From contig JAZRIF010000212.1 in the NCBI GenBank assembly GCA_045645165.1, positions 26,496-90,495 of the forward strand: a DNA stretch of 64,000 nt, in the 5' to 3' direction. The DNA comes from CAMEON01 sp045645165 (GTDB taxonomy: Bacteria > Bacillota > Clostridia > Oscillospirales > CAG-272). The position numbers and the translations under genes are program-made. Below the pieces are notes generated by a model. That model saw only the letters and a program-made list of their open reading frames with translations, did no database searches and was not told where the DNA came from. Positions 57,823-64,000 of the stretch are shown here, piece by piece. Each line of letters opens with the position of its first letter. The first letter of the stretch is position 1.

Positions 57823-60043
57823 GATCTTATCTATGAGACTGCTCTTTGATATGTCCCCTGCCGACAGGGCGGCTTTTGAGTCTGCTTCTGCGGCAGGTGA
57901 AAAGATCATGTACTGTCTGCCCTTCGATTGCGAATTCGAAAAGCGGGTAGACGGCCGCATGGTATTTACCGACAAGGCCATATACAAGATCAACCGAGGT
58001 GAAGTCCAGGCTCGCTGGGATTTCTCAACGCTTTCAGATTTCTCCGTAGAGGTACTCTACGGTTGCGGCGCTTTCTTCGCCAAGGAAAACGGCGTGTCCA
58101 TCCGTCTCTGCCGCTTCGTCAGCGGACGGAATCTGACCCGCTACTCCGTCATGGTAGAGGCCTGCAACGCCATCGCACGGGGTGAGACCGACAAGACCCT
58201 GACCAGCGACGAGCCCGAGCGCTACTGCCAGAAATGCGGCCGTCCCTTCATCGTCAATACCCACATCTGCCCCCATTGCCAGAGCAAGCGTGAGGTTTAC
58301 GGTAAGCTGTGGGGCATGACCAAGGGTCTGCGACTCATGATGCTGGTTCCCCTCATCACCGCCTTCATCGGTATGGCTATCACCTTCGTGGTGCCTATTC
58401 TGCAAAAATCTCTGATCAACGATTACATCCTGAACGACAATTTCGATGCCAAGGAAGATTGGTTCCTGCATTTCTTCGTCATCGTTGCCGCAATTGTCAT
58501 GTTCGACATCCTGTCCAAGGTCATAGGTCTTATACAGGGACGTATTGCCACCGTGGCCGGTAACCGCTTCACCCGATTCCTCCGCACCCTTCTCTTCGAG
58601 AAGATTCAACTGCTGTCCATGGCTTCGGTGCAGAAAAAGTCCACGGGTGATCTCATGGGTCGTATCAACAACGACGTGGCGGTGGTGCAGAACTTCATCA
58701 CCAACCTGCTCCCCACCTACTTTGCCCAGCTTCTTTCCTTCGTACTGGGTCTGGTGCTCATTCTCTCTATGAGTCCCATCATGTCGGCCTTTGTCTTCAT
58801 TCCCATTCCCTTCGTGTGCTACGCCATCTACCTGTTCCGTCATATGATGCGCAGACTGAACATCCAGCAGTGGACCAAGGGTAACCGCACCAACCGTACC
58901 TTGCAGGATATTCTGTCGGGTATCCGCGTGGTCAAGGCTTACGGTAAGGAAGATGCCGCCGTAGAAGAGTTCACGGATTGCACCAACCAGCAGGCTCACC
59001 AGAACGAGCATACCGCCAAGGTCTTCGATACTGTGTTCCCCCTTCTGGGCTTTGCCCTCCGCTTCGGCTCTTACCTCATCATGTGGTACGGTAACGTACA
59101 GCTCTTCCACGGAGCTATGACGGTGGGTGAACTGAATCAGTTCAATACCTACGCCGCCATTATCTATAACCCTCTCATGCAGATCACCCTGATTCCCCGT
59201 AACATCTCCGCCTTTGCCACCTCCTTCGGCAAGATCATGGAGATTTTGGAGGAAGAGCCTGAGGTGGCTGATGCCAAGATGCCCGAACATTTCCACATCA
59301 AGGGTGATGTCAGCGTCAAGGACGTAACCTTCGGTTATGAATCGGCAACCCCTGTCCTCCGCAATGTCAGCGTAGAGGTCAAGGCAGGTGAAATGATCGG
59401 TATCGTCGGTCATTCAGGTTGCGGTAAATCCACCCTGATCAACCTCATCATGCGTATGTACGACCCCACCGAGGGTGTCATTGAGATCGACGGTGTTAAC
59501 CTCAAGGACATCTCCCAGCAGTCTCTCCGCTCCCAGATGGGCGTGGTACTCCAGGAGACCCACCTGTTCTCGGGTTCCATCCGCGATAACATCAAGTACG
59601 CCATGCCCTACGCCACCGACGCCGAGGTGATCCGCGCCGCAAGAGCGGCCAACGCCCACGATTTCATCATGCGTCTCCCCGAGGGCTACAACACCATCGT
59701 AGGTGAGAAGGGTTATTCCCTGTCGGGTGGTGAGCGTCAACGCGTGGCTATTGCCCGCGCCCTGATCCACAACCCGCCCATCCTGATTTTGGACGAGGCC
59801 ACCGCCGCCCTGGATACCGAGACCGAAAAGCTCATTCAGGACGCCATCGATCGCATGACCGACAACCGCACCACCTTCGCCATTGCCCACCGCCTCTCCA
59901 CCCTCCGCAACGCCAACAAGATCTTGGTCATTGACCACGGCCGCATTGCCGAGTTCGGCACGCACAAGGAGCTTCTTGACCAGAGAGGTATCTACTTCAA
60001 GCTGGTCATGGCGCAAACGAGAGCAGCTCTGGAGAAGGGTTAA
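57821..60043 (+). CDS. ABC exporter-type protein with N-terminal zinc-ribbon domain (second of the set)
   Basis: The 740-residue protein has an N-terminal domain of about 165 residues ending in CQKCGRPFIVNTHICPHC, then six transmembrane helices and an ABC domain with GHSGCGKST, SLSGGERQR and ILILDEATAALD. It is a diverged partner of the ABC at 54596. The start is uncertain: ATG 57821 (after AAAGGAA and a hairpin), ATG 57833 and ATG 57725 are possible; the 57725 extension looks non-coding. The reading of a heterodimeric exporter with two zinc ribbons is inference from architecture. Confidence 0.85.
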   Translation: MILSMRLLFDMSPADRAAFESASAAGEKIMYCLPFDCEFEKRVDGRMVFTDKAIYKINRGEVQARWDFSTLSDFSVEVLYGCGAFFAKENGVSIRLCRFVSGRNLTRYSVMVEACNAIARGETDKTLTSDEPERYCQKCGRPFIVNTHICPHCQSKREVYGKLWGMTKGLRLMMLVPLITAFIGMAITFVVPILQKSLINDYILNDNFDAKEDWFLHFFVIVAAIVMFDILSKVIGLIQGRIATVAGNRFTRFLRTLLFEKIQLLSMASVQKKSTGDLMGRINNDVAVVQNFITNLLPTYFAQLLSFVLGLVLILSMSPIMSAFVFIPIPFVCYAIYLFRHMMRRLNIQQWTKGNRTNRTLQDILSGIRVVKAYGKEDAAVEEFTDCTNQQAHQNEHTAKVFDTVFPLLGFALRFGSYLIMWYGNVQLFHGAMTVGELNQFNTYAAIIYNPLMQITLIPRNISAFATSFGKIMEILEEEPEVADAKMPEHFHIKGDVSVKDVTFGYESATPVLRNVSVEVKAGEMIGIVGHSGCGKSTLINLIMRMYDPTEGVIEIDGVNLKDISQQSLRSQMGVVLQETHLFSGSIRDNIKYAMPYATDAEVIRAARAANAHDFIMRLPEGYNTIVGEKGYSLSGGERQRVAIARALIHNPPILILDEATAALDTETEKLIQDAIDRMTDNRTTFAIAHRLSTLRNANKILVIDHGRIAEFGTHKELLDQRGIYFKLVMAQTRAALEKG

Positions 60044-60072
60044 ATTCCCGCTTTCCATGCAGATTCAATCTA

Positions 60073-60100
60073 CCCCGACAGGCTCGCCTGTCGGGGTTTT
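60073..60100 (+). terminator. Terminator of the ABC-DUF1854-ABC operon
   Basis: CCCCGACAGG/CCTGTCGGGG, loop CTCG, followed by TTTT. Confidence 0.92.
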
Positions 60101-60211
60101 GCATATGATGAAAATGACTCACTAAGAACGCCTTAGAGCAACATATACGCTTGCTTTCGGCGCTAAAACAGAGAGTTTCAAGAAATTTTTGATATTTTTT
60201 GTATCCTCTCA

Positions 60212-60240
60212 TTGCATTTTTTTGAGTTTTGTGGTATGAT
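60212..60240 (+). promoter_or_regulatory. Promoter of the homoserine dehydrogenase gene
   Basis: TTGCAT (60212-60217), a 17-base spacer ending TGTGG, and TATGAT (60235-60240). Confidence 0.8.
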
Positions 60241-60274
60241 ATAGAGGAATACTCTTTTGGAAGGAAAAATCACT

Positions 60275-61486
60275 ATGATCCACGTTGCACTTTTGGGCTT
60301 CGGCGTTGTCGGTAGCGGCACCGCAGAGGTTCTGACACAGAATAAAGCTATCATCGAAAAAAAGGTCGGTCAAGAGGTCAACATCAAGTACATCCTTGAC
60401 CTGCGGGACTTCCCTGATTCTCCCTTTGCCGATCGCATCGTTCACGATTTCAATATCATCGCAAACGACCCCGAGGTGTCTGTCGTCGCTGAAATGATGG
60501 GCGGCTCTCACCCTGCTTACGACTTCACCCTCGCTTGCCTCAAGGCAGGCAAGAGCGTGGTCACCTCCAACAAGGAGGTCGTCGCCAACTTCGGTACCGA
60601 GCTTCTGGCCGTGGCCAAGGAAAACGGCGTATCCTACCTCTTTGAGGCCTCCGTGGGCGGCGGTATTCCCATCATCCGTCCCCTCCGCGAGGATCTGGCC
60701 TCCAACAACGTCACCGCCATCAGCGGTATCCTCAACGGTACCACCAACTACATCCTCACCAAGATGGACGCCGAGGGCGCCTCCTTTGCCGATGTCCTGA
60801 AGGACGCCCAGAGACTGGGCTACGCCGAGGCCAACCCCGCCGCTGACGTGGAGGGGCTGGACGCCGCTCGCAAGATCGTCATTCTGGCGGCTATGGCCTT
60901 CGGCAAGCGCCTGAATCCCAATACCATCCTCTGCGAGGGCATCACGGGGATCACCACCGCCGACAGCGAGCTGGCCAAGGAAATGGGCTACGCCATCAAG
61001 CTCATCGGCTACACCACCAAGGTAAACGGCAAGATTCTGGCCATGGTTTCCCCCCGTCTGGTGTCCCGCTTTAATCCCATCCACGGTGTCAGCGACGTCA
61101 ACAACGGCATTCTGGTCACCGCCGATATGGTAGGTCAGGTCATGTTCTACGGCCCCGGCGCGGGCAAGCTCCCCACCGCCTCTGCCGTTACAGGCGACCT
61201 GGTTGACGTTATGGCTCATACCCCCGCGGGCATCATCTCCCCCGTTTGGGTGGATGCAACTCCCGATGAGATTGCTGATCCCGAGGACTACGTCTGCCGT
61301 CATCTGGTGGTGCTGGATGCGCCCCTGACCGCAGAAGCCGCCATTGCTTCCCACTTCGCCCTGAATGCCGTTCACTACACCGAGGGTCGCTTCTCCTTCA
61401 TCACCGAGGAGATGAGCGAGGTCTGTGTCAAGGCCAAGATCGCCGCTGTGGGCTATCCTCTGGTGACCCGCATTCGCGTGCTGTAA
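60275..61486 (+). CDS. hom: Homoserine dehydrogenase
   Basis: The 403-residue enzyme reduces aspartate semialdehyde to homoserine with NAD(P)H, the step before threonine and methionine. It has the Rossmann glycine motif LLGFGVVGSG, VVTSNKEVVA, EASVGGGIPIIRPLRE, SGILNGTTNYIL and AEANPAADVEGLDAARK. The C-terminal ACT region is short or degenerate (YVCRHLVVLDAPLTAEAAIA), so feedback control by threonine may be weak or absent. ATG 60275 follows GGAAGGA. It lies ten bases before the next gene, so the two are likely co-transcribed. Confidence 0.95.
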   Translation: MIHVALLGFGVVGSGTAEVLTQNKAIIEKKVGQEVNIKYILDLRDFPDSPFADRIVHDFNIIANDPEVSVVAEMMGGSHPAYDFTLACLKAGKSVVTSNKEVVANFGTELLAVAKENGVSYLFEASVGGGIPIIRPLREDLASNNVTAISGILNGTTNYILTKMDAEGASFADVLKDAQRLGYAEANPAADVEGLDAARKIVILAAMAFGKRLNPNTILCEGITGITTADSELAKEMGYAIKLIGYTTKVNGKILAMVSPRLVSRFNPIHGVSDVNNGILVTADMVGQVMFYGPGAGKLPTASAVTGDLVDVMAHTPAGIISPVWVDATPDEIADPEDYVCRHLVVLDAPLTAEAAIASHFALNAVHYTEGRFSFITEEMSEVCVKAKIAAVGYPLVTRIRVL

Positions 61487-61496
61487 GGTATTGCCC

Positions 61497-62345
61497 ATGA
61501 ATTCACCACTCAGAAAACCATCCGGAAAGCATGGAAAAAAGGGCAAAAAGGGCTGTCTGTTCCTGATCGTCGGATGCTTCGGAACCATTCTGGCAACGGC
61601 TCTGTTCGTGTGGCTCGTGTCCATGACAACGGGCGCTGTCATTGAGTCCCGCCACGGAGACGAGGCGGCCTACGCCCTTTTGAGCATACAGATTCCCTGC
61701 TACACGGTTGCCTTTATCCTGTTCAACGCCATTCTGGCGCTGTGGTACATCGCCCCCACCGAGGAAGAGGTCAAAGCCCAGAACAAGGGGCTTTCTCCCA
61801 TGCTGGGACAGAAAGAGGCTCACGCCATGTCTACCGGCACGAAATGGCTCATTACGGCGGCCGTTCTGGTGGGCGTCGTGTTGGCGGGTGCGGTGTCTGT
61901 GAACACCTACCGACTGGTAACTCCCCACGGCGTCAGCTCCTACTTCTTCGTGGAGACCAAGTCTTACGAATGGAAGCAGGTCAGCGCCTACACCATTGAC
62001 TGCAACGACGACGACGGTCTGTCCGTGACCTTCACCATGCGTGACGGCGAGCAGTACGAGATTTTGCAAGGTGTCAACTCTGCCACCGCCAAATTCAAGG
62101 AGCAGTACACCTCCGTGACCCATTTCGCCGCCGATATCGACGAAGAACTGGTGGCGCTCCAGGTACCCCGTAATGTCAGGCACATGGAAAAGGCAATCAA
62201 TTTCTACAAGAGCTACGAAGGGCTGTGGCCTTACGTGTCCAAGATCATCGGCTATACCGAGCTTGTGCCCGAGCCCGATGAGACCGTTGAAGAAACTCTG
62301 CCTGTCACAGAGAAAATCACCGAAGCTGCAACCGAAACCAACTGA
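61497..62345 (+). CDS. Hypothetical membrane protein, 282 residues
   Basis: A basic N-terminus (RKPSGKHGKKGKKG) is followed by two helices (FLIVGCFGTILATALFVWLV and CYTVAFILFNAILALWYI), a short loop, a third helix (WLITAAVLVGVVLAGAV) and a C-terminal domain with beta-strands (YFFVETKSYEWKQVSAYTID, LSVTFTMRDGEQYEIL). It ends in an acidic Thr/Glu tail. I do not recognise a family. It follows hom by ten bases with AAGG in between. A start at 61491 would be a TTG. Confidence 0.75.
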   Translation: MNSPLRKPSGKHGKKGKKGCLFLIVGCFGTILATALFVWLVSMTTGAVIESRHGDEAAYALLSIQIPCYTVAFILFNAILALWYIAPTEEEVKAQNKGLSPMLGQKEAHAMSTGTKWLITAAVLVGVVLAGAVSVNTYRLVTPHGVSSYFFVETKSYEWKQVSAYTIDCNDDDGLSVTFTMRDGEQYEILQGVNSATAKFKEQYTSVTHFAADIDEELVALQVPRNVRHMEKAINFYKSYEGLWPYVSKIIGYTELVPEPDETVEETLPVTEKITEAATETN

Positions 62346-62351
62346 CAAATC

Positions 62352-62385
62352 AGGCACCGTACCTCATGGCGCGGTGCCTATTCTA
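62352..62385 (+). terminator. Hairpin between the membrane protein gene and the metallo-hydrolase gene
   Basis: AGGCACCG/CGGTGCCT with a 12-base loop, followed by ATTCTATA. It is a weak terminator or attenuator, 17 bases before the next ATG. Confidence 0.5.
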
Positions 62386-62401
62386 TAAGGGGGAACATTC
62401 T

Positions 62402-63250
62402 ATGGAAAAGCTGATACAGTACTGCACCCAGGCCTCTCTCTACGACGGCGAATTCGGCGGGGCCGCGGGGTGGCCTGCGGCGGGGATGGGATACGTGTTC
62501 GTGTCTGCGACAGGAAAGCTGATCGTCGTGGACGGCGGCCACGGGGCAGATGCCGAGCCTCTGCTTTCCCTGCTTCGTGAAATTGCGGGCGAGGAAATCC
62601 CCACCGTGGATCTGTGGATCGTGACCCACCCCCATCTCGACCATTACGGCGCGCTTTTGGAGATTGCCGCGCGGGATGAATTCCGTGAACGGGTATCCGT
62701 CCGAGAGGTGATGTGGTTCTTCCCCGCCGACTTCCGCGACAAGAATGGAAAAGCCCCTTGCGACAAGGCAAACAGTCACATGGAAAGCGTTTGTCAATCT
62801 CTGGATGCGACCGCTCATCGTCCGACAGAAGGGGAGCGCATACACTTGGACGGTCTGGAATTGACCGTTCTGTTCGTTCCCGACGATTGCGTATCTCTGC
62901 ACAATCCCAACAGCTTGTCGCTGATCTTTACGGTGCAGGGCGCTCGCCGCCGCGTGATGATGACGGGGGATGCTTGTCCCATAACCATGGGATACTGTGC
63001 CCAAAAGTACGGCGTGTCATTGAAGTCCGATATCCTCCAACTCCCCCACCACGGGCTGTGCGACACGGGTAACCCTGATTTCTACCGTTTGGTGGGTGCC
63101 GACACCCTGCTCATTCCCATCTCAAAGGCGGGAGACCGCGCTATGAAATCGGGGGTATACGGCGAGGCTACGGCGGCCAATCGGGTGGCGGAGGAGCTGG
63201 CCGAGGAGATTCTGTATGCGTACGAAGGGACAGTTGCCTTTGATCTGTAA
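62402..63250 (+). CDS. Metallo-beta-lactamase-fold hydrolase, ComEC-domain-like
   Basis: The 282-residue soluble protein has the HxHxDH motif (VTHPHLDHYGAL), a conserved DGG (IVVDGGHGADAEP) and the C-terminal LPHHGLCD typical of the ComEC/Rec2 beta-lactamase domain. It lacks the ComEC membrane region, so it is not the DNA channel. The substrate is unknown. ATG 62402 follows AAGGGGG. It lies 56 bases after the membrane protein gene. Confidence 0.85.
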   Translation: MEKLIQYCTQASLYDGEFGGAAGWPAAGMGYVFVSATGKLIVVDGGHGADAEPLLSLLREIAGEEIPTVDLWIVTHPHLDHYGALLEIAARDEFRERVSVREVMWFFPADFRDKNGKAPCDKANSHMESVCQSLDATAHRPTEGERIHLDGLELTVLFVPDDCVSLHNPNSLSLIFTVQGARRRVMMTGDACPITMGYCAQKYGVSLKSDILQLPHHGLCDTGNPDFYRLVGADTLLIPISKAGDRAMKSGVYGEATAANRVAEELAEEILYAYEGTVAFDL

Positions 63251-63261
63251 ATTCAAAAAAC

Positions 63262-63343
63262 AGCACCCGCGGCAAACCCGCGGGTGCTAAAGGACACTTT
63301 AACATAAATCCAGCCTCGGCAGTGAGTTTTTCTGCCGAGGCTG
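63262..63343. terminator. Two consecutive hairpins between convergent genes
   Basis: AGCACCCGCGG/CCGCGGGTGCT (63262-63288; on the minus strand followed by a T6 run, so a good terminator in that direction) and CAGCCTCGGCAG/CTGCCGAGGCTG (63311-63343). They separate the metallo-hydrolase gene from the minus-strand partial gene. Confidence 0.85.
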
Positions 63344-63350
63344 AATTGGT

Positions 63351-64000
63351 TTATTCTCTTGTGAATACGTAGTATCGAATTTTTCCGGCGAAAGAATAAT
63401 CTCCCGATTTCCATTCAAGGATCAAAAATTCTTTTCCTTCGTGTTCGATAATTTCATATGCACAAGCTGTTTTATTGTATTTGTTGAGTTCAAGTCCTTT
63501 TGTCCAGTTGAGCATACTTTCGCGGCTCTTTGTGACAGTAATCATTCGACCATCCGAAAGGAATTCGACGCGCTGGAGGAATAATTCTCCGCCTTTCCAA
63601 GTTTTCCTTGTCGGGTCAAAATCGTTGCGATCTCTAATAAAATCAAATGCATTCCAAACGCCGAGAACATTTGTATCAACGACAAAAGGATGATCGATGT
63701 TATCGCAAATTTGAATTTCTTCCTTGGATGCAATATGACGATTGTCAGTTTGCTCATATACCCAAAGCTCTGTTGGATCATTTTCGTTCATTTGAATTTC
63801 GAGGAACATCAGCTTTCGACCATCAATGGTTTCGATGGTATACGGATGCTCAATGAGATTATCGCGATCACCTGTAAGCGTATATACTTTTCCTTTTGTC
63901 CATCCCGGGAAGACCCAATAGGGTTGACCTCCGTCAATGAAATACAACTTCTGCAGCCATACCGAATGCCAGCATTTCGGCTTTCCGTATACAAAATGCT
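63351..64000 (-). CDS. Unknown protein, 5' part beyond the right edge
   Basis: The minus-strand frame is open to the window edge; the residues before 63947 continue the same frame (HFVYGKPKCWHSVWLQKL), so the real start lies outside. At least 216 residues are visible. The protein is soluble and beta-rich with many Trp and Tyr (QPYWVFPGWTKGKVYTLTG; TIETIDGRKLMFLEIQMNEN), as in lipocalin-like or small-molecule-binding barrels. I do not recognise the family with certainty. Codon use is visibly more AT-rich than its neighbours. Confidence 0.7.
   Translation of the reverse strand, partial: HFVYGKPKCWHSVWLQKLYFIDGGQPYWVFPGWTKGKVYTLTGDRDNLIEHPYTIETIDGRKLMFLEIQMNENDPTELWVYEQTDNRHIASKEEIQICDNIDHPFVVDTNVLGVWNAFDFIRDRNDFDPTRKTWKGGELFLQRVEFLSDGRMITVTKSRESMLNWTKGLELNKYNKTACAYEIIEHEGKEFLILEWKSGDYSFAGKIRYYVFTRE

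Noticed and set aside
1..64000. tRNA, rRNA, phage or transposase genes
   Set aside because: None recognised in any intergenic region or ORF by reading; a covariance-model scan would be decisive.

Overview
The window looks like a chromosomal segment of an anaerobic, low-to-mid GC Firmicute of the class Clostridia (Oscillospirales/Christensenellales-like, probably gut-associated). The evidence is gene content and order: PDZ-radical SAM-DUF512 protein next to Der and Obg, the TIGR03960/TIGR03936 radical SAM pair, a DUF6062 protein, BMP-type nucleoside ABC transporters, single-chain GlyRS, many lipoproteins, AGGAGG-type ribosome binding sites, and sigma-A promoters that often read TGTGGTATAAT. 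I see no tRNA, rRNA, CRISPR array, prophage or transposase. The assignment to a lineage is inference.

Region 1 (1-23.4 kb) is mostly on the minus strand. It holds an S41 processing peptidase with an unusual N-terminal domain (cut by the left edge), a CdaR/PucR regulator, RsmE, an RlmL-like RNA methylase, the TIGR03960/TIGR03936 radical SAM pair, a 1104-residue membrane protein that looks like a degenerate P-type ATPase with an acidic octapeptide repeat tract, RlmB, a family 2 glycosyltransferase and an RlmA-like methylase. An HtrA protease, response regulator and histidine kinase form an envelope-stress operon. An operon of DUF6062 protein, DMT transporter, MnmM-like methylase and VanY-type peptidase follows. 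A beta-helix carbohydrate-binding lipoprotein (5.2-7.1 kb) and a 76-codon small gene lie on the plus strand.

Region 2 (23.5-48.2 kb) is mostly on the plus strand. It begins with a large GH99/GH71-like surface lipoprotein, then a housekeeping block (DUF512 protein, Der, Obg, pyrophosphatase, GlyRS, RadC). A carbohydrate cluster follows (metallo-beta-lactamase fold protein, ThuA, two glycoside-hydrolase-like proteins, acetylxylan-esterase-like hydrolase) with no transporter and no signal peptides. After it come a radical SAM/SPASM protein, a degenerate M48 peptidase with a helical-repeat tail, an MFS permease, dCMP deaminase, a lipoprotein and RimI.

Region 3 (48.3-54.1 kb, minus) is a purine salvage and uptake unit: Xpt, a BMP-type binding lipoprotein, a double ATPase and two permeases. 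Region 4 (54.6-64 kb, plus) holds a tripartite ABC-DUF1854-ABC system whose two ABC subunits carry N-terminal domains ending in a zinc ribbon, and whose spacers are packed with short perfect hairpins. Homoserine dehydrogenase, a membrane protein and a ComEC-like metallo-hydrolase follow. The right edge cuts an AT-richer gene of unknown function.

The strongest candidates for undescribed biology are the ABC-DUF1854-ABC system with its hairpins placed between ribosome binding sites and ATGs, the pseudo-P-type ATPase with the acidic repeat, the pseudo-M48 protein, and the HMA-like domain on the S41 protease. Several families of short palindromic intergenic repeats are scattered through the window.
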